Positions 1 through 7,200 of a stretch of 44,762 nucleotides of DNA are shown in pieces. Each line of letters starts with the position of its first letter. Position 1 is the first letter of the stretch. The notes under the pieces were generated by a model, which was not told where the DNA came from, made no database searches, and saw only the letters and a program-made list of their open reading frames with translations. Source of the stretch: JAWLEV01 sp046538105 (lineage in GTDB: Bacteria; Chloroflexota; Anaerolineae; UBA1429); the NCBI GenBank assembly GCA_046538105.1, contig JBKHJO010000019.1, positions 1-44,762 of the forward strand. Direction: 5' to 3'. Position numbers and translations under genes: made by a program.

Positions 1-7
1 TTCAAGA

Positions 8-33
8 GGGATGGGGCCCGCGGGCCCCATCCC
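8..33 (-). terminator. Perfect inverted repeat after fhs, possible terminator
   Basis: A perfect 26-nt inverted repeat (two 13-nt arms, no spacer) lies just past the fhs stop codon on the minus strand. The arms are almost entirely G and C. The T-tract that would follow on the minus strand is weak and the window ends, so intrinsic termination is plausible but not certain. Confidence 0.45.
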
Positions 34-42
34 CGGGTATTC

Positions 43-1779
43 TCAGGACAGGCCCACGATCTCGCCGTCCTGGGTGAGGTCGATGTCCATAAAGGCGGGC
101 CGGCGAGGCAGGCCGGGCATGGTGCGGATGCTGCCGCACAGGGGATAGAGAAAGCCGGCGCCCACGCTGGCGCGCACGTCGCGGATGGGCAGGCGCCAGC
201 CCCTGGGAACGCCCAGGCGCTTGGGGTCGTGGGAGAGGGAGAGGTGGGTCTTGGCCATGCAGATGGGCAGGCCGTCGTAGCCGCGCTCGGTGTATCGTCT
301 GATCTTGCGCTCCGCGGTCCGCGTATAGTCTACGCCGTCGGCGCCATAGACCTGCGTGGCGATGGTTTCGATCTTTTCCTTGATGGGGATGTCGAGGGGG
401 TAAAGGAACTCGAAATCGGAGGGTTGCTCGCAGGCCCTGACCACGGCCCTGGCCAGGTCCCGGGCCCCCGCGCCGCCTTTGGCCCAGTGCTCGGAGGGCA
501 CGGCGTCGACGGCGCCGTGCTCCAGGGCCACCTTGCGGATGAGTTCGATCTCGGCGTCGGTGTCATAGTCGAAGCGGTTGATGGCCACGACGACGGGGAC
601 GCCGAACTGCTGGGCGATCTCCATGTTGGCCACCAGGTTGGCAGTGCCCTTTTTCAGGTGCTCCAGGTTCTCCTCGGTCAGTTCCTCGGGCATGGGGCGG
701 CCGGGGCGCACCCTGCCCAGGCCACCGTGCATCTTTAGCGCGCGGGCGGTAGCCACCATGACCACGCAGTTGGGGATCATGCCGCTGGTGCGGCATTTGA
801 TGTCAAAGAACTTTTCCATGCCGCAGTCGGCGCCGAATCCGGACTCGGTCACCACATAGTCGGCGAGTTTGATGCCGATCATGTCGGCGATGCAGGAAGA
901 GTTGCCGTGGGCGATGTTGGCAAAGGGGCCGGCGTGGACAAAGGCGGGGGTGTGCTCCAGGGTTTGCATCAGGGTGGGCATCAGGGCGTCCTTCATCAGG
1001 ACGGCCATGGCGCCGGCCACGCCCAGATCCTCGGCCGTCACCGGGTCGCCATCGTGATCGCTGCCCACGACGATGCGGCCCAGGCGCTCGCGAAGATCCT
1101 GGAGGCCGGTGGCCAGGGCCAGGATGGCCATGACCTCGCTGGCCACGGTGATGTCAAAGCCGGTCTCGCGGAGGACGCCGTTGCGTTTGCCGCCCAGGCC
1201 GGTGATGATCTGGCGGGCCGCCGCGTCCTCCACGTCCACCACGCGGTTGAGGAGGATGGATTCGGAGTCGATGTTCAGGCGTTCCAGGCCCGCGCCCTCC
1301 AGGGCGGCATCGCTGAGGCGCCGCTCGTGCATCATGCGCGAGTCCAGGGCGGCGGCCATGAGGTTATGGGCGACACCCACGGCGTGGATGTCGCCGGTGA
1401 GATGGAGGTTAAAATCCTCCATGGGCACGACCTGGGAGTAGCCGCCGCCGGCGGCGCCCCCCTTGATGCCAAAGGTGGGGCCCATGGACGGCTGGCGGAT
1501 GCAGGTAAAGACCTTGTGGCCCAGTTCCGCGCCCAGGGCCTGGCTGAGGCCGATGGTGGTGGTGGTCTTGCCCTCGCCCAGGGGGGTGGGGGTGATGGCC
1601 GTCACGTCCACGTATTTGCCATTCTCCCTATCCGCAAAGCGCTCCAGGACATCCAGGTGCACCTTTGCCTTGTACCAACCATAGGGTTCCAGATCGTCCT
1701 TTGGCAGATCGACGCTCTCGGCGATCTCGAGGATGGGTTTCAGTTCCGCTGCTTGGGCTATCTCCAGGTCGCTGCGCAT
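43..1779 (-). CDS. fhs: Formate--tetrahydrofolate ligase
   Basis: This enzyme makes 10-formyl-THF from formate, THF and ATP, the ATP-consuming entry step of the methyl branch of the Wood-Ljungdahl pathway, in the cytoplasm. At 578 residues it is close to the usual 555-560 of bacterial enzymes. The nucleotide loop TPLGEGKTTTTIGL sits at about residues 64-77, followed by the conserved QPSMGPTFGIKGGAAGGG region near 95-112. The ATG has a strong Shine-Dalgarno (AAGGAGG) 7 nt upstream. It is the last gene of a fchA-folD-fhs group, 36 nt after folD. Identity is certain. Whether it runs in the acetogenic or the oxidative direction cannot be read from the sequence. Confidence 0.97.
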   Translation of the reverse strand: MRSDLEIAQAAELKPILEIAESVDLPKDDLEPYGWYKAKVHLDVLERFADRENGKYVDVTAITPTPLGEGKTTTTIGLSQALGAELGHKVFTCIRQPSMGPTFGIKGGAAGGGYSQVVPMEDFNLHLTGDIHAVGVAHNLMAAALDSRMMHERRLSDAALEGAGLERLNIDSESILLNRVVDVEDAAARQIITGLGGKRNGVLRETGFDITVASEVMAILALATGLQDLRERLGRIVVGSDHDGDPVTAEDLGVAGAMAVLMKDALMPTLMQTLEHTPAFVHAGPFANIAHGNSSCIADMIGIKLADYVVTESGFGADCGMEKFFDIKCRTSGMIPNCVVMVATARALKMHGGLGRVRPGRPMPEELTEENLEHLKKGTANLVANMEIAQQFGVPVVVAINRFDYDTDAEIELIRKVALEHGAVDAVPSEHWAKGGAGARDLARAVVRACEQPSDFEFLYPLDIPIKEKIETIATQVYGADGVDYTRTAERKIRRYTERGYDGLPICMAKTHLSLSHDPKRLGVPRGWRLPIRDVRASVGAGFLYPLCGSIRTMPGLPRRPAFMDIDLTQDGEIVGLS

Positions 1780-1815
1780 GTGTGGTCCTCCTTGACTCGG
1801 TGAACGCTTGATGTG

Positions 1816-2682
1816 CTAGAGAGCAGATTCTGCGGTCTGTCGCCGCGCGGCGATGACGGTGTTTCTCATCAGCATGGCGTTGGTCATGGGGCCCGTGCCG
1901 CCGGGCACGGGGGTGAGGTATGCGGCCACCTCCTTGGCGGCCTCGGTGTCCACGTCGCCGAACAGTTCGTCGTCGATGACGTTGACGCCATAGTCGATGA
2001 CCACGGCGCCGGGGCGGATCATGTCGCCGCCGATCATCCCAGGCTTGCCCACGGCGACGGCCAGGATGTCGGCCTGGCGGGTGATGGCGGCCAGATCCTC
2101 GGTACGCGAGTGGCAGATGGTCACGGTGGCGTGCTGGTGGAGCATGAGCAGGGCCATGGGGCGGCCCACGATGTTGCTGCGGCCCACCATGACCGCCCTC
2201 GCCCCCTTGAGGGGGATATCGTAGCGCCGGAGGAGTTCCATCCCCCCGGCAGGGGTGGCGGGGATGAGGGCGTTTTCCCGCTGCTGCATGAGGCGCCCGG
2301 CGTTGAGGGGGTGCATGCCGTCCACGTCCTTGGCCGGATCCAGCATGTTGACCACCGCCTCCTGGGAGAGGTGGTCGGGCAAGGGCAGTTGCACGATGAC
2401 GCCGTTGGTTCGAGGGTTGCCGTTGAGTTCCTCCATGCGGGCGGCCAGGGTCTCCTGGTCGGTCGTCTCGGCCAAGGTGTGTAGGGCGAAACGCATGCCG
2501 GCGTCGATAAAGTGCCTCTTGATCTGCCGCACGTACCAGGCGGCGGCCGGATCCTCGCCCAACTGTATCACAGCGATGCCCGGCGCCCAGCCGTGGGCCT
2601 TTTCAAAGTCCTCCACGTCTTTGGCGATCTCTTGCTCTATGGCTTTGGCCGTGGCACGGCCATCCAGTATCTTGGCGGTCAT
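1816..2682 (-). CDS. folD: Bifunctional methylene-THF dehydrogenase / methenyl-THF cyclohydrolase
   Basis: FolD interconverts methylene-THF, methenyl-THF and 10-formyl-THF with NAD(P). The 288 residues match the family length. Visible hallmarks are QLPLPDHL (about 128-135), the GRSNIVGRPMALLML nucleotide-binding segment near 168-182, and the PGGTGPMTNAMLM C-terminal signature. A GGAGGT Shine-Dalgarno precedes the ATG by 3-4 nt. The gene lies between fchA and fhs, 29 nt after fchA. FchA next door also supplies cyclohydrolase activity, so this enzyme may act mainly as the dehydrogenase here; that division of labour is inferred. Confidence 0.96.
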   Translation of the reverse strand: MTAKILDGRATAKAIEQEIAKDVEDFEKAHGWAPGIAVIQLGEDPAAAWYVRQIKRHFIDAGMRFALHTLAETTDQETLAARMEELNGNPRTNGVIVQLPLPDHLSQEAVVNMLDPAKDVDGMHPLNAGRLMQQRENALIPATPAGGMELLRRYDIPLKGARAVMVGRSNIVGRPMALLMLHQHATVTICHSRTEDLAAITRQADILAVAVGKPGMIGGDMIRPGAVVIDYGVNVIDDELFGDVDTEAAKEVAAYLTPVPGGTGPMTNAMLMRNTVIAARRQTAESAL

Positions 2683-2711
2683 GGTACCTCCTTTTTGCCT
2701 TGGGACGGGGC

Positions 2712-3368
2712 CTAGCCCCCGATCTTTTGATGAACGATGCCCATCACCTCGTCCTTGCGCTCGGCCTTATTTTCGATGACGGTTCGTACCTTTGCGCGTA
2801 TCTTTTTCCTGTATTCCTCGTCGTCGATGCTGCCCAGGTTGATGTAAACGTTGAGGAGGGAAGCGCGCATGGAGGCCTCGGCCAGCAGGGCGCCCACGCC
2901 GGCGTCGCTCACGGCCCACCTGTTGCCCTTTTGGGCGGCGGGCAGGGCCAGATCGACGATGCGGGCGCAGTCGTCGGCGATGGCGAGGGGGACCTCTGTG
3001 GCCTCTCGCAGGGCCTTTTGAAGGGCTTTCTGGCGGGCCGCCTTTTCCTCGGCGCTCTGGCGGGGCATGCGGTAGGCGGCCATGACCCTGCTATAGGCCT
3101 CGGTATCAGCCTCCAGCAGGTCGGTCAGTTCCGCCCGCAGGGCCTCGCTACGCTCCAGGATCTCGGACATGGTCTCCTCGGTCTCCTCATAGCCCTTTTT
3201 GCCAATGGTGAGATTGCAGACCATACTGACCAGGGCGGCCGCCAGGGCGCCCCCCAGGGCGGCGCCGCTGCCCCCGCCGGGAACGGGCTCGCCGGAGGCC
3301 AGGGCATCGAGAAAGTCGCTGATTCGCTGTTCGGTGAAGGTTTGGTCGACGTTTTCCTCTTGTGGCAT
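2712..3368 (-). CDS. fchA: Methenyl-THF cyclohydrolase / formimino-THF cyclodeaminase family protein
   Basis: This 218-residue protein belongs to the FTCD_C (FchA) family of four-helix cyclodeaminases and acts on methenyl- or formimino-THF. Residues about 9-36 hold the recognisable N-terminus: FLDALASGEPVPGGGSGAAL, followed by an Ala-rich helix. I chose the ATG at 3368, not the longer open frame reaching 3506, because AGGAG lies 8 nt upstream of it and homology begins right after it. It is first in fchA-folD-fhs. Acetogens and purine fermenters use the family beside FolD, and the context here points to the acetyl-CoA pathway methyl branch. Confidence 0.9.
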   Translation of the reverse strand: MPQEENVDQTFTEQRISDFLDALASGEPVPGGGSGAALGGALAAALVSMVCNLTIGKKGYEETEETMSEILERSEALRAELTDLLEADTEAYSRVMAAYRMPRQSAEEKAARQKALQKALREATEVPLAIADDCARIVDLALPAAQKGNRWAVSDAGVGALLAEASMRASLLNVYINLGSIDDEEYRKKIRAKVRTVIENKAERKDEVMGIVHQKIGG

Positions 3369-3387
3369 AGGGTTCGCTCCTGCGCGT

Positions 3388-3416
3388 AGTATGTTTTCAG
3401 GTTCGCGTTGGCTCAA
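3388..3416 (-). promoter_or_regulatory. Weak candidate promoter for fchA-folD-fhs
   Basis: On the minus strand TTGAGC (3416-3411) and CATACT (3393-3388) are separated by 17 nt. The predicted start would fall almost on the fchA ribosome site, giving a very short leader. The spacing is good but the geometry is tight, so this is a weak call. Confidence 0.22.
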
Positions 3417-3429
3417 AGCGGCCGGGCTC

Positions 3430-3830
3430 AGAGGGTGCATGCAAATATTGTAGATGACTGGCCATTCCTCGTCCGCGCAGGCGGACGACTGGCCGATAGG
3501 CCTCATGAGCCGGCTTCAGACGGCAAAAGCGGGCCACCTGCGGTGGTCTGGGGAATAGACTATGCCTATTCCCTTGCAGAATGGCATTGCCATTCTGCAC
3601 TATTGGTTAAAGCTCCTTCGGGGCTATTCTTTAGCCCCGCACTGGCCGGCCAAAGGTGCTCGGTCTGAAGCCCTGCGCAAAGGCACTTTGTGTCGGGCGT
3701 CGACCTGCGTCGACGCATCTGCGCAGCATTCAAGGGTGCGCTTCCATTACTTGTGCCCATCAGATCCCTTTGTTTGACAGAACCGATGGTTCCAGACTCT
3801 CGTGTGCCTGTCTGAGAGTGTGTCGTTATT
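3430..3830. other. Non-coding spacer with a cluster of inverted repeats
   Basis: This spacer lies between the hdr/met/flox operon and fchA and shows no convincing gene. It holds many inverted repeats: 3470-3476/3481-3487, 3534-3538/3542-3546, 3551-3558/3566-3573, 3576-3584/3590-3598, 3619-3626/3632-3639, the palindrome 3643-3652, 3697-3704/3709-3716, 3780-3784/3788-3792 and 3796-3801/3814-3819. On the plus strand 3611-3625 folds into a six-pair stem with a C(UUCG)G tetraloop that overlaps, and so competes with, the 3619-3639 hairpin. The hairpin nearest the flox stop codon could help end the upstream operon. The whole could be a dispersed intergenic repeat, a structured RNA or an attenuator. 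Confidence 0.6.
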
Positions 3831-4706
3831 TTAGAACTCCCAATTCAGGGTGTCCAGTTCGGCCAGGCTGAACACGGGCCCGTCGACGCAGACATATTTA
3901 TGGCCGATGTTGCAGCGTCCACATTTGCCGATGCCGCATTTCATGCGGTTCTCCAGGGAAGTATAGATGCGATCTCGGGCGAAGCCCAACTCGGTCATCA
4001 CCGGCAGGGTGAAGCGGATCATGATGGGCGGGCCACAGATCACGGCCACGGCATCGTCGGCGGCCGGGGCCACCTCCCCCACCACGGCGGGTACGAACCC
4101 CACCTTGCCGTCCCAGCCGGCGGCCTCCCGGTCGATGGTCTGCCACACCCGAATGTCGTCCCGGCTCTCCCAGGCGGCCAGGTCGCCCTTGTACATGAGC
4201 AGGCCGGGATTGCGGGCGCCATAGACCACGGTGATCCTATCATACTGATCGCGCCGTGCGTCGTCCAGCAGGTAGACGATGAGGGAGCGCAGGGTGGTAA
4301 AGGCAAAGCCACCGCCGATGACCACCACATCCTTACCCTGCATCAGGTCCAGGGGGAAGGTGTTGCCCAGGGGGCCGCGCATGCCAATGGTGTCCCCCTC
4401 CCGCAGGTTATGCAGATGCTCCGTGACTCGGCCCGTCTTTTTGACGGTAAAGCGCACGAACCCCTCCTCGCTGGGCGAGGAGGCGATGCCAAAGGGGGCC
4501 TCCCCTGTGCCAAAGAGGGACAGTTCGCAAAACTGTCCGGGTTGGTACGCAAAGCCCTGGACGTCGGAGGGATGGGCGAAGGCCAGGTCGAAACTCTTGA
4601 TGGTGCGATCGTCAGTCTCGTCCACGATGCGCTGCACGACCATGCTCGTGGGCAGGTAGGGATTGCCCGCCTGGTAGGTGGGATGGGGCGTCGTCGTCTC
4701 GCTCAT
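3831..4706 (-). CDS. FAD/NAD(P)-binding oxidoreductase, FloxA / sulfhydrogenase gamma type
   Basis: A 291-residue ferredoxin-NADP reductase-fold subunit that would exchange electrons between NAD(P)H and the iron-sulfur subunits beside it. Residues about 20-120 form the FAD domain (QPGQFCELSLFG near 55-66; FGIASSP near 72-78). The NAD domain starts at GGGFAFTTLRSL (131-142), with CGPPIMI at 224-230. A C-terminal [2Fe-2S] motif uses C257, C262, C265 and C273, as in PyrK- and HydG-type proteins. Its ATG overlaps the preceding stop (ATGA), so it is translationally coupled and is the last gene of the operon. Best match by architecture is FloxA of HdrABC-FloxABCD; naming relies on motifs and context. 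Confidence 0.85.
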   Translation of the reverse strand: MSETTTPHPTYQAGNPYLPTSMVVQRIVDETDDRTIKSFDLAFAHPSDVQGFAYQPGQFCELSLFGTGEAPFGIASSPSEEGFVRFTVKKTGRVTEHLHNLREGDTIGMRGPLGNTFPLDLMQGKDVVVIGGGFAFTTLRSLIVYLLDDARRDQYDRITVVYGARNPGLLMYKGDLAAWESRDDIRVWQTIDREAAGWDGKVGFVPAVVGEVAPAADDAVAVICGPPIMIRFTLPVMTELGFARDRIYTSLENRMKCGIGKCGRCNIGHKYVCVDGPVFSLAELDTLNWEF

Positions 4707-5800
4707 GGTGTTCGTTGCTCCGATCTCTCCTCTCTAAGGGCTTGGCGAATACGTTCCAGAATCTGGCGGATGTCCACGTGCACGGGGCAGGCGGCGATGC
4801 AGCGGCCGCAGCCCACGCAGCCATAGCGCCCCACGTTGCGGGGCAGATAGTCGAACTTGTGCATGGCCCGCTGGCGCCAGCGGGAGGCCTGGTCGGGACG
4901 GGGGTTATGCCCCGAGGCCTGCAGGGTGAAGGTGGAATACATGCACGAGTCCCAGGTCCGCAGGCGCTCGCCGCCCTCGGCCAGGACCCGATCCTCGATG
5001 TTGAAACAGTGGCAGGTGGGGCAGACGTAGGTGCAGGTGCCGCAGGCCAGGCATTTCTCGCCGATCTCGTCCCAGATGTCGCTCTCAAAGAGGTCGGCCA
5101 TATGTTCCTCCAGGCCGGCCACCGGTTCCACCGGTTGCAGGCGTTGGCGGGCGCGGGCCTCGATATCCCGCGCGCGACGCAGGTGTTCCTCGTCGGCGGG
5201 GACCATATCGAGCCCGGCCAGGAATTGGACGCCCCGCTCGGAGACGGCCTCCAGCAGGTAGGCGTTTCCCGCGTCCCGGATCAAGACGTCGGCACCCTCG
5301 CGGTCATAGGGGCCGCTGTCAAAGGCATGACAGAAGCAGGTGCGCCGCGGTTGGGTACAGGCGAGACTCATGATGAGGGTATTCTCGCGCCGCGCCACAT
5401 AGTAGGGGTCGCGGTAGGGGCCCTGCATAAAGATATCGTCCAGCAGGAGGAAACTGCGGGCATCACAGGGGCGCACGCCCAGGAGGAGGGTGGGCGTGGT
5501 GTCCAGAGGCACCTTCTGGACCGTGTTAAAGTCATCCCGGGAGCGCCGAAAGCGGATCAGTTCCTCGGTCTGGGGAAAGAACACGCCCTTGGCCGGCTTG
5601 GGGGTGTTGCGGTAGTCGAGGACGATGTCCTCGGGCGATTTCAGGCGCTGGAAGCGCAGTTCCCCACTCTGTTCCACCGGTGCCACGAGGCGGTGGGTGT
5701 CCAGCAGACGGGCGATGAATTGGTGCAGGGTGCTCTTGGGCAGCATCACCGGATATGTGAGGGCGTTATGGTCCTCCGCGCTACAGGACGAACTCGTCAT
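4703..5800 (-). CDS. 4Fe-4S dicluster electron-transfer subunit, HydB/Flox type
   Basis: A 365-residue iron-sulfur protein resembling the beta subunit of sulfhydrogenases and one of the two Fe-S subunits of Flox complexes. The N-terminal half contains LLGVRPCDARSF (about 106-117) and a Cys group at C148, C155 and C157. Two ferredoxin motifs follow: C250/C253/C256/C260 and C328/C331/C334/C338. It probably relays electrons from the neighbouring FAD/NAD subunit to MvhD and HdrA. The ATG at 5800 has GGAGG 3 nt upstream and overlaps the preceding gene by 20 nt. A later ATG at 5746 lacks a good ribosome site. No membrane segment or signal peptide is seen. Confidence 0.83.
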   Translation of the reverse strand: MTSSSCSAEDHNALTYPVMLPKSTLHQFIARLLDTHRLVAPVEQSGELRFQRLKSPEDIVLDYRNTPKPAKGVFFPQTEELIRFRRSRDDFNTVQKVPLDTTPTLLLGVRPCDARSFLLLDDIFMQGPYRDPYYVARRENTLIMSLACTQPRRTCFCHAFDSGPYDREGADVLIRDAGNAYLLEAVSERGVQFLAGLDMVPADEEHLRRARDIEARARQRLQPVEPVAGLEEHMADLFESDIWDEIGEKCLACGTCTYVCPTCHCFNIEDRVLAEGGERLRTWDSCMYSTFTLQASGHNPRPDQASRWRQRAMHKFDYLPRNVGRYGCVGCGRCIAACPVHVDIRQILERIRQALREERSEQRTP

Positions 5801-6719
5801 AATCCTCCTCGCTATAGGTCCTCAAGGGTGGCTGGGCCTCGGGATCCACACCGGCCTGGTAACCGTACAGTTCCTCCACGTCCTGGCGCAGTTTGTCCAG
5901 CAGGAGGCGGATGTCGACGCCCTGGGGGCAGGCGCGGGTGCAGGCGCCACAGCCCACGCAGCGTCCCGCCAGGTGAAAGGTGCGCATGATCTGGAAGAAC
6001 TGGACGTCCTCGGGGCGGGTGCTCTCGTTGAACCAGCGGGGCTCGGTGCTGTCGGCAAAGCAGGTGTTGCAGTAGCATAGGGGGCAGGCGTTGCGGCAGG
6101 CGTAGCAGAGATTGCAGCGTTCCATCTCTCCGGCAAAGCGCTCCCAGCGCGCCTCTGCCGACAGGGCTTCCATCTGGCGCACGTGGGCAAAGGGATCCAC
6201 GTTCTCTCGATCGGGAATGGATTCTCCCACGGCCACGTCGCACAGGATGGGGTTGTGTTGCTGGCAGGTTTCGCACATCTGGTAGGAGTAGGCGTCCACG
6301 GGCAGTTTCGTCTCCCCGTAGACGATCTCGCCGTCTTCCACGCGGGCGTCCTCCAGATCCTCCACGGCGACGTCCAGTTCTCGGGCCACACGGCGGGGAT
6401 CGACGACGCCGGGGCAGTGCAGGCCCACGATGCGCAGGTTCTCACGGACGACCTGGCCCTCCTGGATGAGGCCCACGACGGCGCGGGAGTCGCAGCCCTT
6501 GACCATGATGCCCACCTTTTGCTCGGAATAGTTGGGCAAAAAGACGGCCAAGTTGTTCTCGCAGGTGGCGTCCCAGATCAGGCGGTGGGCGTCCTCGGGC
6601 CGACGGATAAAAGCGGGCGTGGCATGGAGCCCCAAGGGGCTCCGCTCATAGCCTATAAAGAGGTCGAGTTCCCCCGACGCCAGCCACTCGGTGACCTGGG
6701 CACGGAAATCCACACTCAT
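5781..6719 (-). CDS. 4Fe-4S dicluster subunit with FrhB-like N-terminal region, Flox type
   Basis: A 312-residue iron-sulfur protein. The N-terminal half has a KGCDSRAV segment (about 74-81) recalling FrhB/HydB-type proteins. A CETC pair with C160 follows, then two ferredoxin motifs (C202/C205/C208/C212 and C254/C257/C260/C264). The segment after the first motif is unusually Cys-rich (CPLCYCNTC, about 212-220). I place the start at 6719, where ATG overlaps the mvhD stop (ATGA). The longer open frame upstream is just the antisense-free extension over mvhD and has no family resemblance. With the next two genes it forms a NAD(P)H-input module; which of FloxB or FloxC it corresponds to is not settled. 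Confidence 0.8.
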   Translation of the reverse strand: MSVDFRAQVTEWLASGELDLFIGYERSPLGLHATPAFIRRPEDAHRLIWDATCENNLAVFLPNYSEQKVGIMVKGCDSRAVVGLIQEGQVVRENLRIVGLHCPGVVDPRRVARELDVAVEDLEDARVEDGEIVYGETKLPVDAYSYQMCETCQQHNPILCDVAVGESIPDRENVDPFAHVRQMEALSAEARWERFAGEMERCNLCYACRNACPLCYCNTCFADSTEPRWFNESTRPEDVQFFQIMRTFHLAGRCVGCGACTRACPQGVDIRLLLDKLRQDVEELYGYQAGVDPEAQPPLRTYSEEDYDEFVL

Positions 6720-7189
6720 AGGGACGCCACCTCCTTCTTTTGCACGGTGGGGAAGGCGTTGATGTTCAGGTGGCGGGACGGTCCCAAGGTCTTGACGTCG
6801 TCGGTGACCTTTTCGATGACCTGGGCAAAACGCTCCCCCTCGGAGGCGGAGACCCAGGAGAACTGTACCCGTCCCTCCTCGATACCCAGGTATTCCAGAT
6901 AGCGCTTCAGCAGGGCAAAACGCCGCCGCGCGAAATAGTTCCCAGCCAGATAGTGGCAGTCGCCGGGATGGCAGCCGGAGACCAGGACGCCGTCCACCCC
7001 CTGGCGCAGGGCCTCGACGATGTAGATGGGGTTGACGCGTCCGGAACAGGGCACGCGCACCACGCGCACGTTGGGCGGATACTGGATGCGCGAGGTGCCC
7101 GCCAGGTCGGCCCCGGCGTAGGAGCACCAGTTGCATAGAAAAGCCAGGATTTTGGGCTCCCACTGCGATGTCTCTGGGTTACGGTTCAT
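6716..7189 (-). CDS. mvhD: MvhD/FlpD-type [2Fe-2S] electron-transfer subunit
   Basis: A 157-residue MvhD-type protein that connects an electron-input module to HdrA. All expected cysteines are present: FLCNWCSYAGADLAG (C19, C22), VPCSGR (C48) and SGCHPGDCHY (C73, C78). I place the start at 7189 because AAAGGA lies 5-7 nt upstream; the open frame to 7270 overlaps hdrA and lacks homology. It sits directly after the giant hdrA and overlaps the next gene by 4 nt. In hydrogenase-linked complexes this subunit receives electrons from MvhA/G. Here no hydrogenase exists and the Flox-like subunits are the likely donors. Confidence 0.92.
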   Translation of the reverse strand: MNRNPETSQWEPKILAFLCNWCSYAGADLAGTSRIQYPPNVRVVRVPCSGRVNPIYIVEALRQGVDGVLVSGCHPGDCHYLAGNYFARRRFALLKRYLEYLGIEEGRVQFSWVSASEGERFAQVIEKVTDDVKTLGPSRHLNINAFPTVQKKEVASL

Positions 7190-7200
7190 ATTTTCCTTTC

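Noticed and set aside
907..1803. Long plus-strand open frame opposite fhs
   Set aside because: It is a shadow of fhs caused by strong codon bias: low-complexity Gly/His/Val/Ala translation, no ribosome site, no family motif. The same holds for long plus-strand frames opposite the flox and hdr genes, such as 4715-5989, 8827-9924 and 10048-11391.
3369..3480. THF riboswitch upstream of fchA
   Set aside because: The minus-strand sequence before fchA was compared by eye with the remembered THF riboswitch core and did not show the expected conserved segments or pairing.
3697..3716. Inverted repeat as a possible recombination or attachment site
   Set aside because: No integrase, mobile gene or flanking direct repeat is near, so it is treated only as one of the local hairpins.
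3408..3777. Short open frames on both strands in the hairpin region
   Set aside because: They overlap each other, lack ribosome sites and run through inverted repeats, so a non-coding repeat fits better.
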